From assembly GCF_002836945.1 (NCBI RefSeq), contig NZ_NIJM01000008.1, positions 44,045 through 108,044 of the forward strand: a stretch of 64,000 bases of DNA, given 5' to 3'. Under the pieces are notes generated by a model, which did not search any database, had not been told where the DNA came from, and was given only the letters and a program-made list of their open reading frames with translations. The DNA comes from Shewanella chilikensis (GTDB lineage Bacteria > Pseudomonadota > Gammaproteobacteria > Enterobacterales > Shewanellaceae). This document shows, piece after piece, positions 39,675 through 49,584 of the stretch; position 1 is the stretch's first letter, and each line of letters opens with the position of its first letter. The position numbers were made by a program, and so were the translations under genes.

Positions 39675-39692
39675 GAGCCGCTTCAGCGGCTC
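39675..39692. terminator. Hairpin at convergent radA/PilZ ends
   Basis: GAGCCGC/GCGGCTC with loop TTCA, overlapping the stop of the minus-strand PilZ gene. Weak T-run, so only a partial terminator. Confidence 0.5.
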
Positions 39693-40051
39693 TGTTCATG
39701 TTCGGCAATAAACTGTTCCAATTCGCGGTGCAGCAGTGAGGCATCGCCAAGATTCAGCTCCAATAGCCTTCTTAAGTGACTGATACTCTCAATATCGATA
39801 AGGGCGCACTTGAGGCCCAAGAGGCCGTTGCGGCGATGCACGACGTCAGCCTCCATGCACAGTTCTACTTCGGACTGGGGTAGGCAAAAACTCAGCGCCA
39901 ATACACCTTCTGGAGCGAAATCGGCAGGTTCTTCCACCATGGCGCCATTGAGACAGAGATCCAGCAAATGGGTGCTCCATACCTTGTTGTCGCAGCTCAG
40001 CTGGGCATCTATGGTAAACAGGATCCGTGAAAACTTGCGCTTTTCATCCAT
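39683..40051 (-). CDS. Single-domain PilZ protein
   Basis: 122 residues, one PilZ domain: RKFSR (residues 5-9) and DLCLNG (31-36), a Cys replacing the usual Ser of DxSxxG. The length is typical of stand-alone PilZ adaptors such as YcgR-less PlzA-type proteins. The C-terminal 45 residues form a predicted helix ending Gln/Glu/His-rich. It stands between radA (convergent) and torR (divergent) and shares the torR upstream region. Probable c-di-GMP receptor; partner unknown. Confidence 0.88.
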   Translation of the reverse strand: MDEKRKFSRILFTIDAQLSCDNKVWSTHLLDLCLNGAMVEEPADFAPEGVLALSFCLPQSEVELCMEADVVHRRNGLLGLKCALIDIESISHLRRLLELNLGDASLLHRELEQFIAEHEQSR

Positions 40052-40146
40052 ACTCAGTCCTTTAATTTTTGATTCGTCCTTATTGTAGCCACATAAAAAG
40101 CGCTTGGCACCGAACTCAGGTCAAATATCTATCCGCTACAGACAAA

Positions 40147-40166
40147 ATATGAAAAATTGTGAATAA
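40147..40166 (-). promoter_or_regulatory. TorR-box-like pair upstream of torR
   Basis: On the minus strand TTTTTCATAT (40147-40156) differs at 2 of 10 positions from the E. coli tor box CTGTTCATAT, and a weaker copy TTATTCACAA lies next to it (40157-40166). It sits about 35 bp before the torR start. Suggests autoregulation. Confidence 0.45.
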
Positions 40167-40198
40167 TGGCCTCTATCCCAGCCGGTTGGAATACAAGT

Positions 40199-40909
40199 AT
40201 GGCATACCGCATATTGATAGTGGACGATGAAGCTATCATTCGGACTCGTTTAAAAGGCTATTTTGAAAAAGATGGTTACCAGGTGATGGAAGCCGCCGAC
40301 GGTGAGCAGATGTGGCAGCAACTGCAACAACAGCATGTGGATCTGGTGATGCTGGATATCAATATGCCGGGGGATGATGGCCTGATGCTGACCCGTGAGC
40401 TGCGCAGCCGCTCAGATGTGGGCATTATTCTGGTAACCGGCCGGGATGAGGCGATAGATAAGATAGTGGGCCTGGAGATGGGCGCCGATGATTATGTCAC
40501 CAAGCCGTTTGAGTTTCGCGAGCTCAGGGTCAGGGTCAAAAACCTGCTCTGGCGCATCTCTCTGGTGAAGAAGGCTCAGCAGCAAACGGCTGAGCAATTG
40601 TCGCGCTCGGACGACAATCTCTATTTTGAGGGTTATCACCTGCAGCTTAACAGTCGTCGCTTGAGCCTGGATGGGCAAGTTATCAAGTTGACCAAGGCCG
40701 AGTTTGAGCTGCTGGTGGCTTTTGCCCTGCATCCGCAGCAGGTGCTCTCGAGAGAGCGCTTGATGCAGCAAACCAGCCACAGGGATCAGGATGTCAACGA
40801 CCGCACCATAGATGTGATTATTCGGCGCTTGCGCAGCAAGCTGAGTCCAGAGCTGTTTGTCACTGTGCATGGTGAAGGTTATCTGTTTGCCGCCGATGTC
40901 AGCGACTGA
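40199..40909 (+). CDS. torR: TMAO response regulator TorR
   Basis: OmpR-type regulator of the tor operon. 236 residues: receiver domain with phosphoacceptor Asp53 in MLDINMPGDDG, Thr in VTGRDEA and Lys in YVTKPFEFRE, then a winged-helix DNA-binding domain (LSLDGQVIKLTKAEFELL ... DRTIDVIIRRLRSKL ... HGEGYLF). Closely follows E. coli TorR. ATG 40199 is preferred to ATG 40166 because GGTTGGA precedes it. Its 3' end overlaps torT tail to tail by 11 bp. Confidence 0.95.
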   Translation: MAYRILIVDDEAIIRTRLKGYFEKDGYQVMEAADGEQMWQQLQQQHVDLVMLDINMPGDDGLMLTRELRSRSDVGIILVTGRDEAIDKIVGLEMGADDYVTKPFEFRELRVRVKNLLWRISLVKKAQQQTAEQLSRSDDNLYFEGYHLQLNSRRLSLDGQVIKLTKAEFELLVAFALHPQQVLSRERLMQQTSHRDQDVNDRTIDVIIRRLRSKLSPELFVTVHGEGYLFAADVSD

Positions 40910-42002
40910 GTTCTGAGCCCTTGGCTTCCACTCTGTATACCGGATAGAAATCCGCCGGGGCCAAACTGTCATCCAACTGCATGTTTTTGAGGTTATCCGG
41001 GCGCAACTGCAAAATTGCCGGGCCTATATCACCAAACGCCTTTTCCCCCTGCAACAGCCTGACGGCGAGATCGACCGCCAGTCGCCCCTGTAGTACAACT
41101 CTGTCATCATTGGCATAAGCGACCTTGTTGCGCTTGAGCCCTCGCAGTATATCCGGCGACAGATAGCTGCTCACCAGCGCCAATTGGTTGGTCAGGCTTC
41201 TCTGCCTGAGAGTGCCCATGGCGGCTTCAATAGCAACGGCACTGCCGAGCAAGGCTTGCGGCAGCGGCTGCATGTTTTGATTGAGCAACAGATTGAGCTG
41301 ATCCCGGTAGAGATTACGGTTGTTGTCGGCATGCATCACGGCCACAATCTCCACCTGGCTGTCTTGCAGTGCTTGTTTGACACCTTTTTCCACCAGATCG
41401 GTACCGCCACGGCCTTCGGGGCCCGCCAGCATAGCCAGGCGTTTGTGCGGGGTAGATGCGAGATACTCACCGATCAGATAACCCATCTGATACCAGTTGA
41501 CTCCTATATGGGTTTGTACCCGGTGGTCAGCCAACTGATTCACCAGCGCCAACACAGGCTTGGTCAGCTCAAGCGTATGGCCCTCAAGCAGGTGTGGGCT
41601 GACGGCGCCGAGCAAAATCGCATCGGCATCACCATCGAGGCAGGATTTGAGTTGTGCCAACTGGGTCTGGTTGTTGCCATAGCCGCCGGCTTCATGGAGT
41701 TCCAGCCCGAGCCCCAAGGCTTGGCTCTGTTTTGCCAAGCCATAGTCAATCCCTATCCAGTAAGCATCTTTCAGATGCGGCACCAAAGCGCACAGTTTCC
41801 AGGGTTTATTGGCTTTGGTGAGTGGCGTGTGGGTCAGAGGACTGGCCTGCTGGATTGCTTCGTTGAAAGGACTGCGTTGCTCCAGCTCCCAGGTTTCATT
41901 GGCCAGTGCGGCAGGGATAAACATCAGCAGAGCCAATAACCACAGCAGCAGTCTTTTAGTTGCAGGCAACACAGCCTCGAACTTGGTGGCAAATTGGCTC
42001 AT
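40899..42002 (-). CDS. torT: Periplasmic TMAO-sensing protein TorT
   Basis: TorT binds TMAO in the periplasm and presents it to TorS. 367 residues with a signal peptide (LLLWLLALLMFIPAALA, cut near residue 35) and the ribose-binding-protein fold: PHLKDAYWIGIDYGLAKQ, DADAILLGAVSP, AMLAGPEGRGG. ATG 42002 lies 8 bases after AGGA. It lies on the opposite strand between torR and torS, the Shewanella arrangement. Confidence 0.93.
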   Translation of the reverse strand: MSQFATKFEAVLPATKRLLLWLLALLMFIPAALANETWELEQRSPFNEAIQQASPLTHTPLTKANKPWKLCALVPHLKDAYWIGIDYGLAKQSQALGLGLELHEAGGYGNNQTQLAQLKSCLDGDADAILLGAVSPHLLEGHTLELTKPVLALVNQLADHRVQTHIGVNWYQMGYLIGEYLASTPHKRLAMLAGPEGRGGTDLVEKGVKQALQDSQVEIVAVMHADNNRNLYRDQLNLLLNQNMQPLPQALLGSAVAIEAAMGTLRQRSLTNQLALVSSYLSPDILRGLKRNKVAYANDDRVVLQGRLAVDLAVRLLQGEKAFGDIGPAILQLRPDNLKNMQLDDSLAPADFYPVYRVEAKGSELSR

Positions 42003-42105
42003 GGGGAAGATCCTGATATATGATGCAAGTATTCTACCATAGCATTCCTGCTGGATGTTTGAGTGAGTCAATGCCTATGCGAACCAGTATCAACAAGGAT
42101 AACAA

Positions 42106-44976
42106 GTGAGACCTTTATCTTCATGGCTTAGCAGCCTGACCGGCCGTCTGATGCTGGCGTTTTGTTTGTTGGCGCTGCTGCTGTTATTACTGGTGACTCT
42201 GGGCAACTTGAGCCTTTACTGGGTCAAGGGCGCCGACAGTTTTCTTTATGAGAAGGCCTTGCCCGCATCAGAAGCCGCGCGGCAGCTATCGCAATCGGCC
42301 ACCTCGCTGGCAGAGAATGCCCAGCGCCTGGGCACGGCTGCCGATGAAAAACAGCGCCAATATTTGGGGCGCCGTCTGTCGCTAGAAAGCAATCGCATGT
42401 TGGCGGCGATTGCGACCCTGGAGCAGTTGGCGGTGCCGGATTCAGCCAATCTGAAACAGGCGGCGGCCACCATTATCGCTGAGCTGACCTTACTCGGCGA
42501 GCAGACGGGGGAGCGGCTTGAGCGTACCCAAGCGCTGAAACAGAAAGGACTTTTATTGGTACAGGCTTCCAAGCAGGCCGACAATCTGCTGCGCTCCGAG
42601 CTGGCGGTGCTGGACTCAGTCATTATTGCCAAGCTAAGCCAGATTCCGGGGGCGGCGGCAGTGGATGACATTATAGAGCTGGATCTCAGCAGCGCCGAGC
42701 AGCTCAACCGCGCCCTGAAACTGACTCATAAGATAGCCTTGCTCGGGCAGATATTTGCCGCGGCCGATGCGCCGCAAGACTTGGTCGGTGCCATCAATCA
42801 GGCGCCGTTGACCGATGATGCCCTGTCCCCGGGATTGCTCAAGCGCATTCCTGTGGCCGATTTGGTTCGGGACCCAGGTAGAGCCGAGGCGCTCGAGGCC
42901 GAATTTGCTCGTCTTGATCAGGTGACTGCCGGCCAACAATTGGCCGAATCTATATGGCAGTTGCAGCAGCAACTGGAGCAAAGGCAACTGGTGATTTCGG
43001 ACAACCTCAAGTCGATGGAGCAAACCGTGGATGCCGCCCTCGAGGGCCAGCAGCAACAGCTGAGTTTGGCCAGACGCGACTTTTTGGGGCAGCTCAATTG
43101 GGCCAGCGCCGGGCTCTGGGGAACGGGCGCCTTGATGTTACTGCTGATCCTGTTTGTCAGTTGGCAGGTTATCTATAAGGGTATCGCCCGGCGCTTGAGC
43201 GATGCCACCCAGGCTCTCAGTCGCCTGAGTCTTGGTGATACCAATGTCAGCATACGCTCTTACGGTGATGATGAACTTACCGCCATGGCCTCGGCGCTGG
43301 AAGCCTTCAAACAGAAAACGGCCCATAATCAAAAGTTGCAGCAGGATCTGCAACGCACCGCTGCTGAGTTGACCGAGCATAAGCTGGCGCTGGAGCGGAA
43401 GGTGGCCGAGCGAACCCGCGAGCTCGCCCAGACCAACGCCCAGCTGGAAGAGGCCAGTCAGGCCAAGTCGCTGTTTTTGGCCACCATGAGCCACGAAATA
43501 CGCACGCCGCTTAACGGCTTGCTAGGCACCCTGAGTCTGCTGGGGCAGGCGGAGTTACCCGCCAAGGCGCGGCAGATGTTGGCGCTGTCCCAGTACAGTG
43601 GCACTCAACTGCAAACCGTGCTCAATGACATCCTCGACTTCTCCCGTCTGGAGCAGGGCAGGCTGATCAATGAGCCAAGGGCCGTGGAGTTGCCGGCACT
43701 GCTCAACGAAGTGACCGCCATCATGTTGGCCGGGGCCAATCTTGCCGGGCTTGAGCTCAGGCTGTTAAAGCCGGAATTGCCCGAATGGGTCTGGCTAGAT
43801 GGGCCCAAGCTCAGGCAGGTACTGTTTAACCTTCTGGGCAATGCCATTAAGTTTACCACCAAGGGCAGTGTGACTCTGGAGGTCAGTATTGAAGGTGCGC
43901 GCCTGTGCTTCAGCGTGACCGATACAGGTATCGGTATCCGCCCCGAGGCTATGGCACGTCTGTTTACTCCTTATGCCACAGAGGCGACCCATGCCAGTGC
44001 CAGGGGAACCGGGCTTGGGCTGAGTATCAGCCGTGACCTGGTGCAACTGATGAATGGCCGTGAGAGTGGGGATGCTCCCGCCATCGAAGTCATCAGTACG
44101 CCGGGGCAGGGCAGCCGTTTCAGTTTCAGTGTGCCGCTTCAGCCCTGTGAGCAGGGGGAGCAACAATCGAGTAGCCTGCCACAGAGTGAAATCGCCAAGC
44201 GGGTGCTGCTGGTGGAAGATAATAGGGTTAATGCCTTGGTGGCTCAGGGCTTTTTGGCGCATCTTGGGCATGAGTCACTCTTGTGTGTCAGTTTGGCAGA
44301 GGCACGGAATGTGTTGCTTGATAACACGTCAGGCCCATTCGATGCCGTGATGCTGGATTTACAGCTGAGTGACGGCTCCGGCAGTGAGCTGTTGCCTGAG
44401 CTAAGGCAACAGCTGGGCACCAAGGTGCCGATTGCCGCCTTTACCGCCCAGTTGCAGACTCAGGATATGGCTGATTACCAGGCCATGGGCTTTGATATAG
44501 TCCTGGGTAAGCCCTTGGGATTGCAGGCTCTGGCCAACTGGCTCGGGGTTGTCTCCGGCTCGAATCAGAGCGATGAGTGCCCTAAGGAAGAGGACTCTCA
44601 AGCGCCGGGCCTTAGATCCCGCAATACGGACAACGCCCAATGGCTGGCGCTGGAGCAACTTGAGCAGGACCTGCAGGTGCTCAGCAAGGCCACTTTGCTG
44701 GAGATGCGGCAACAGTTTGTGGACAGCAGTGATGCGCAGCTGCAAGCTTTACAGGCGGCAGATGGGCAACGGGATATCATGGCCGCCAAGCTGCACGCAC
44801 TCAAGGGCAGCAGCGGTAACATGGGGCTTGAAGCGCTGCACTTGCGCTGCGCCGCACTGGAACAGTCCATCAAGGCTGGCAAACCTTTACGCGACGAGGA
44901 ACTCACTGAGCTGACAGATTGCGTAGCGGCATCGTTGCTGGCGCTCGATAACTGGCTTGAGCAGCAATCAGACTAA
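42106..44976 (+). CDS. torS: Hybrid histidine kinase TorS
   Basis: Sensor of the TMAO system with a four-step phosphorelay. 956 residues: TM1 near 14-38, a long helical periplasmic sensor to about 340, TM2 (GALMLLLILFVSW), HAMP, a coiled coil, HisKA with His463 (SHEIRTPL), HATPase (NLLGNAIKF, GTGLGLSIS), receiver with Asp751 (VMLDLQLSDGSG) and HPt with His897 (LHALKGSSGNMGLE). All relay residues are present. GTG 42106 has AAGGAT 6 bases upstream. A terminator and an 8-bp tandem repeat follow. Confidence 0.95.
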   Translation: MRPLSSWLSSLTGRLMLAFCLLALLLLLLVTLGNLSLYWVKGADSFLYEKALPASEAARQLSQSATSLAENAQRLGTAADEKQRQYLGRRLSLESNRMLAAIATLEQLAVPDSANLKQAAATIIAELTLLGEQTGERLERTQALKQKGLLLVQASKQADNLLRSELAVLDSVIIAKLSQIPGAAAVDDIIELDLSSAEQLNRALKLTHKIALLGQIFAAADAPQDLVGAINQAPLTDDALSPGLLKRIPVADLVRDPGRAEALEAEFARLDQVTAGQQLAESIWQLQQQLEQRQLVISDNLKSMEQTVDAALEGQQQQLSLARRDFLGQLNWASAGLWGTGALMLLLILFVSWQVIYKGIARRLSDATQALSRLSLGDTNVSIRSYGDDELTAMASALEAFKQKTAHNQKLQQDLQRTAAELTEHKLALERKVAERTRELAQTNAQLEEASQAKSLFLATMSHEIRTPLNGLLGTLSLLGQAELPAKARQMLALSQYSGTQLQTVLNDILDFSRLEQGRLINEPRAVELPALLNEVTAIMLAGANLAGLELRLLKPELPEWVWLDGPKLRQVLFNLLGNAIKFTTKGSVTLEVSIEGARLCFSVTDTGIGIRPEAMARLFTPYATEATHASARGTGLGLSISRDLVQLMNGRESGDAPAIEVISTPGQGSRFSFSVPLQPCEQGEQQSSSLPQSEIAKRVLLVEDNRVNALVAQGFLAHLGHESLLCVSLAEARNVLLDNTSGPFDAVMLDLQLSDGSGSELLPELRQQLGTKVPIAAFTAQLQTQDMADYQAMGFDIVLGKPLGLQALANWLGVVSGSNQSDECPKEEDSQAPGLRSRNTDNAQWLALEQLEQDLQVLSKATLLEMRQQFVDSSDAQLQALQAADGQRDIMAAKLHALKGSSGNMGLEALHLRCAALEQSIKAGKPLRDEELTELTDCVAASLLALDNWLEQQSD

Positions 44977-45047
44977 GACGCTTTTTTACCTGGGGTTTAA
45001 GCGCTGAAGACAGGAAGCGCTGCATTTACCGGCTGCTGAAGATATAG

Positions 45048-45083
45048 AAAGGGCGCCACTCGTTACTTGAGTTGGCGCCCTTT
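45048..45083. terminator. Terminator between convergent torS and torD
   Basis: AAAGGGCGCC / GGCGCCCTTT, extended by ACT/AGT across one bulged T, with A-rich left and T-containing right flank; usable in both directions. Confidence 0.85.
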
Positions 45084-45085
45084 GC

Positions 45086-45117
45086 CCCTTTGACTCCTTA
45101 ACCCTTTAACCCTTTGA
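45086..45117. repeat. Four 8-bp tandem repeats after torS
   Basis: CCCTTTGA, CTCCTTAA, CCCTTTAA, CCCTTTGA in immediate succession, directly following the torS/torD terminator. Confidence 0.8.
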
Positions 45118-45182
45118 TTAGGGGGGCTGTGTTACGTTTGATTCAGGCAAGTACTTGTTAGCTCTTGTCTAAATCGCCTTGC

Positions 45183-45812
45183 TCAGTGCGCTGCGGCGCC
45201 TTTCAGCCATTCGGCATCACTTTGAACAAAGGCCAGGGTCAGGCGCGCGAGCGCGGCATAAAAACCGCCGCGATCGCATTCGGTCACCCGCTGACAAAAT
45301 GGTTCCAACCAACTGAGCAGGCACTCTTGCAGAAACTCCTGTTGCGTTGATGCCGAGGCGTTCAGACACAGATGAGCCTGGTATGCCAGAATCACCGCCA
45401 GGTGGTCGGCGGGCTCGGGGAAGTCACCGCTCAGCTGCAGCTGGCTTCGCTGCAAAAAGGCCAGCATCTGTTGATGCTGCTCACCAAACAGGGTGACATC
45501 CTCATCCGCTTGCAGATAGAGGCCGGCATAGGGCGAAGCGCTCTGTTTACTGCCCACCAGAAACAGCCCGCAAAAGTCTGCCGCCAGCTCCAGCAGCGCC
45601 TTGTCTCTGTCCTGCATCCAGGCAATCGCCAGCAGTTTTTGCTCCATCAGCTTGGCTGCTTGCTTGAGGGCGGGATCGCTGCCCAGCTGTTGCCAGAAGG
45701 CCTTGCTTTCCGGCGCCGTCAGTTGGCTGAGGCGCTCGGCATTCAACTCGCGGGCGAACAGGCCCGAGAGGAAGTTGTACAGCATGGCTCTGCCTTGATT
45801 TAACTGTTCCAT
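45183..45812 (-). CDS. torD: TorA-specific chaperone TorD
   Basis: Cytoplasmic chaperone that binds the TorA Tat signal and helps molybdenum cofactor insertion before export. 209 residues, all helical, with the family motifs SPYAGLYLQ (near 97) and EPADHLAV (near 132). E. coli TorD has 199. Last gene of torE-torC-torA-torD, 71 bp after torA. Confidence 0.94.
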   Translation of the reverse strand: MEQLNQGRAMLYNFLSGLFARELNAERLSQLTAPESKAFWQQLGSDPALKQAAKLMEQKLLAIAWMQDRDKALLELAADFCGLFLVGSKQSASPYAGLYLQADEDVTLFGEQHQQMLAFLQRSQLQLSGDFPEPADHLAVILAYQAHLCLNASASTQQEFLQECLLSWLEPFCQRVTECDRGGFYAALARLTLAFVQSDAEWLKGAAAH

Positions 45813-45883
45813 TGGCTTACCTCAGTTATCTGCAATTAGTGATGGTGCGAATAAGTCCTCGTGGGACTTGTTCGCACCTTCCC

Positions 45884-48373
45884 TTAGATTGTTATCTCAA
45901 TTGGCCCATCGAAGGAGGATACCTTGGGCGCCTTACCGGTGAATTTTTCAAACTCCACCTGGCAAGTGTAGGCCGAGCAGGCCTGCGCCAGCTTGGAGGT
46001 ACCTATATCCTGAGTCAGGGTATTGGGGTCACCATAGCTGCACAGGGCACCGATTTCGGCGCCGCCTTCGACGCTGCCATCTTTGCCGACCGGCCCATAC
46101 CAGGCACCTTCATGGATCCGGATAACCCCTTTGGGGAAACGGCCGGAGACGACGGCACCGGCCAGCAGCTGGCCACGGTCGTTGAACACCCGCACCAGAT
46201 CGCCGTCTTTGATACCGCGGGCCCTGGCATCTTCAGGGTTAATGTAAACCGGCTCACGCCCCTGCACCGTATAGGTTTCGCGATATTCCTTGGACTCACA
46301 CATCTGTGAGTGCAGGCGCTTGTCCGGGTGGCAGGACTGCAGCCAAACCGGGTACTTATCGCTGCCTGGACCGCCATGGCTGCGCTCGGATTTTTCCATC
46401 CAAACTGGGTGGCCCGGGCAGTCATCATAACCGAACTGGGCAATCTTACGGCTGAAGATTTCAATCAGGCCGGAAGGAGTACCCAAGGGGTTAATCTCAG
46501 GATCCTCACGGAAGTCGGCGTGTCTGACCCAGTTTTGCCCTTCACCGAAGTGCACATAACCCTGCTTCCAGAACTCGTTGAAGTCCGGCATGGCAAACTT
46601 GCCCTGGTTGGCGGCCTTACACTCGTTGTAGAGTTTTTCCAGCCATTCCATTTCGGTTAGCCCGCGGGTGTATTCCTTCTCTTTGCCGAGTATTTTGGCA
46701 AAGCGGGTGAATATCTCAAAGTCCGACAGACTTTCAAACAGCGGCTCAACCATCTTGTGCATCGCCAGAATACCGCGGCCGGCGTAGGCACCGTAGACAT
46801 CGATATCGTTGCGCTCCATGGTGGTACAGGCGGGCAAGACTATGTCTGAGAAGCGGCAGGTGGCGGTCCAGTTCACATCTATGGAGACCACGCATTCCAG
46901 CTTGCGGAATGCCTGCTTCATACGGTTTCTGTCCTGATGGTGGTTCCAGGGGTTGTTGCCCGAGAATACCATCATGCGGATATCCGGATAGGTGACCTTG
47001 CTGCCGTTGGCATCAATAGTCTTGCCGGGTTCCAGAATGGCATCTATCCAGCGGGCGACCGGAATAGTGCTGCTGGCACCCTTGAAGTCGTTGTTGTCGA
47101 ACAGTGGCTTTTGGCCTTCGTCCAGGTTACGCGGAAAGGCGCCCGGCGCGGCGGCACCTGTGGCGGGTACGCCGATACCTGAGTAGTGGTGACCATAGCT
47201 GATACCACCGCCAGGCAGGCCTATCTGGCCTATCATGGTGGCCAGTACCGCCGCCATCCAGTAAGGCTGCTCACCGTGTTGCTGACGCTGAATACACCAG
47301 CCCATCATGATCTGGGTACGGCCCTTGGTCAGGGTACGGGCCAGATCGCGGATGACTTCAGCCTTGACGCCACAGATGGCTTCGGCCCATTCCGGAGTCT
47401 TGGCGATGCCGTCTTTGTCACCCAGGAGGTAGGGCAGGAACTCTTCAAAGCCCAGGCTATAGCCTTCGATAAACTTGGCATCGTGCAGCTTGGCTGTGTA
47501 CATCTCATGGGCGATACCCAACATCAAGGCCACGTCTGTTTGTGGGTTGACATACAGCTGCTCACAACCCAGATAGGCCTGGGTCTTGGTTTCGACCGGA
47601 TCTATGCTGATCACCCGGATCTTACCGGCTTTGACCTTTTCCTTGAGCTGCGCCAGATAGGCGAAGGACTCGTGGGTTTCGGCGTTCCAGCCCACCTGCA
47701 GGTTTTTGTAAGGATCGTTGGACCAGAGCACTATGGTATCGCTGTGCTCGAGGATCAGCGGCCAGGAGGTGCCTTGAGCGTACACTTCGGTAGAGCCCAG
47801 CACATAAGGCATAATCGTTTGCCCGGCGCCGGTGGAGTAGTCGCCCACTTTCTTGACGAAGTTGCCGTGCATGGCGATGGCGCGCTGCATATGGCTGGTG
47901 CTCGAGTGCAGCTGTCCGGTGGCACGCCAACCGGTTTGTCCGGCGTGCAGGCCAGATGGGCCGTATTGGGTTTGAATGATATCCAGTGACTCTTTGAACA
48001 GAGTCAAGGCCTTGTCCCAGGTGACACGAACGAAACGGAAGTCGCCGCGTTCATGGGTATTGCTCTTGTGTCCCTTGAGCAGGAAGTCGAGCCGCACCAT
48101 GGGGTAACGGATCCGTGATGGGTTATAGACCAGGCCACGGATACCGCGGATCATGTCGGTGGGATACTTGTCGTACTCCAGTGGTTTGACTTCGGCAATA
48201 ACCCCGTTGCGGCGCTTGATACGAAATGCACCGAAGTGGGAGCCTGTGGTCAGCCAGGCATCACCGTCATCCATCCCCTTGGCCAGCGCCGACAAGGGAG
48301 CGAGTACCGAACTGCTTCCGGCAACCACAACGGAAGTGGAGGCCAGGCCTTTTAAAAAGTCTCTTCTGTTCAT
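45884..48373 (-). CDS. torA: Periplasmic trimethylamine-N-oxide reductase TorA
   Basis: Molybdopterin guanine dinucleotide enzyme that reduces TMAO to TMA as terminal step of anaerobic respiration. 829 residues (E. coli 848). The Tat signal is NRRDFLKG followed by a weakly hydrophobic stretch to about residue 32. The Mo-ligand Ser is residue 218 in [10 protein letters not shown], typical of the DMSO/TMAO reductase group; [12 protein letters not shown] and the C-terminal WYGP segment also fit. There is no N-terminal Fe-S Cys motif, as expected for TorA. AGAGG lies 8 bases upstream. torC precedes by 12 bp. Confidence 0.97.
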   Translation of the reverse strand: MNRRDFLKGLASTSVVVAGSSSVLAPLSALAKGMDDGDAWLTTGSHFGAFRIKRRNGVIAEVKPLEYDKYPTDMIRGIRGLVYNPSRIRYPMVRLDFLLKGHKSNTHERGDFRFVRVTWDKALTLFKESLDIIQTQYGPSGLHAGQTGWRATGQLHSSTSHMQRAIAMHGNFVKKVGDYSTGAGQTIMPYVLGSTEVYAQGTSWPLILEHSDTIVLWSNDPYKNLQVGWNAETHESFAYLAQLKEKVKAGKIRVISIDPVETKTQAYLGCEQLYVNPQTDVALMLGIAHEMYTAKLHDAKFIEGYSLGFEEFLPYLLGDKDGIAKTPEWAEAICGVKAEVIRDLARTLTKGRTQIMMGWCIQRQQHGEQPYWMAAVLATMIGQIGLPGGGISYGHHYSGIGVPATGAAAPGAFPRNLDEGQKPLFDNNDFKGASSTIPVARWIDAILEPGKTIDANGSKVTYPDIRMMVFSGNNPWNHHQDRNRMKQAFRKLECVVSIDVNWTATCRFSDIVLPACTTMERNDIDVYGAYAGRGILAMHKMVEPLFESLSDFEIFTRFAKILGKEKEYTRGLTEMEWLEKLYNECKAANQGKFAMPDFNEFWKQGYVHFGEGQNWVRHADFREDPEINPLGTPSGLIEIFSRKIAQFGYDDCPGHPVWMEKSERSHGGPGSDKYPVWLQSCHPDKRLHSQMCESKEYRETYTVQGREPVYINPEDARARGIKDGDLVRVFNDRGQLLAGAVVSGRFPKGVIRIHEGAWYGPVGKDGSVEGGAEIGALCSYGDPNTLTQDIGTSKLAQACSAYTCQVEFEKFTGKAPKVSSFDGPIEITI

Positions 48374-48385
48374 AACGCCAACCTC

Positions 48386-49564
48386 TTAGTGCTCTTCTTT
48401 GCTGAAGGTGGAAGAATGTTGTTGCAGGTATTTCTGCACCAGTGCCTGGGTGTCCTGATCCATGTTGACGAAGGCCAACATCCCCTGGAACATGCCCGGC
48501 CAGGTGTTGGCATCGAAGTGATGCTCATCGGGCTGGGTGTGACAGACACTGCAGCTAGAGGCATAAGTGCTGCGGGCATAGCCCCAGAGTGGTGCCAGTT
48601 CGGTCAGCAGATAATCGCTGTCGGTCCAGATCTCGGCTTCCACACGCTGCCACTTGAGGCCAGTCATGGGATCTTCTTTCTCTTCAAAGGTCTTGATCAC
48701 CCCGTCGGTTTCGGCGGCGGCCTTGGTCAACTGAGCCGAGAGGATATTGATACCGAAGTCCATGTAGATCACCCGGCCGGCACCTATCTTTTTACGCCAG
48801 CCATCGATGGCGATTTTGACCCGCTTGCCCTTGAGCTCCAACACCTTGATTTCGGTGGCCACGTTCAGAGTACCGGCTTCTTCCGTGCTCTTGTCATCCA
48901 GATACAGAGGCTTGGTCAAGGCGCTGAAATATTTGCCGCCCTGTTGCAGTGAAGTTTCACCCGAACCCACTTCGGCAATCAGTTCCGGGGCTCTGGCAGT
49001 ACCCATATCAGGCAGCTTGTGAGCTATGCCCTTGTGGCAATCGATACAGGACTGATCTTTCTCGGCCGCTTGTTTCATCTGTTTTTGCGCCAGGGCTGAC
49101 ATCTCGTCCCATTTCATTGACTTGTAGTCATGGCAGTTTTTACAGGCCTGGGAGTTGTCACGGGCAAAACGTTTCCATTCACGGCTGGCCATTTCCAGAC
49201 GCTTGGCTTCAAATTTTTCCGGAGTGTTGACCGTTTGGAACAGCCAGCCCCAGACATCGTGAGATGCTTCCATCTTACGGGCTATCTTGCGGCTCCAGTC
49301 GTGGGGCACGTGGCAATCAGGGCAGGTTGCCCGCACGCCGGAGTGATTCGACCAATGCACAGTTTGCTGCAGCTCTTGATAGGGATTGCTCTCCATCGAG
49401 TGGCAACTGATACAGAAGGCCTCAGTGTTGGTGGCTTCCAGCGCCGTGTTGAAGCCGCCCCAAAAAACAATGCCCATGATAAAGGCCGACAGGCTGATGG
49501 CGCCCAGGCTCAGGTACTTGGTTGGGCGGTTGAGAGTACGCCAGATTGCTATTAACCGTTTCAT
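48386..49564 (-). CDS. torC: Pentahaem c-type cytochrome TorC
   Basis: Membrane-anchored quinol dehydrogenase of the NapC/NirT family that passes electrons to TorA. 392 residues: one N-terminal helix (about 18-38) and five CxxCH haem sites at 51-55, 81-85, 141-145, 173-177 and, in the C-terminal domain, 338-342. The fifth site is the TorC-specific C-terminal haem, which in E. coli also contacts TorS and reports apo-TorC. AGGA lies 8-12 bases before the start. Confidence 0.96.
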   Translation of the reverse strand: MKRLIAIWRTLNRPTKYLSLGAISLSAFIMGIVFWGGFNTALEATNTEAFCISCHSMESNPYQELQQTVHWSNHSGVRATCPDCHVPHDWSRKIARKMEASHDVWGWLFQTVNTPEKFEAKRLEMASREWKRFARDNSQACKNCHDYKSMKWDEMSALAQKQMKQAAEKDQSCIDCHKGIAHKLPDMGTARAPELIAEVGSGETSLQQGGKYFSALTKPLYLDDKSTEEAGTLNVATEIKVLELKGKRVKIAIDGWRKKIGAGRVIYMDFGINILSAQLTKAAAETDGVIKTFEEKEDPMTGLKWQRVEAEIWTDSDYLLTELAPLWGYARSTYASSCSVCHTQPDEHHFDANTWPGMFQGMLAFVNMDQDTQALVQKYLQQHSSTFSKEEH

Positions 49565-49584
49565 CTATTCAATCCTCTCTTGTA

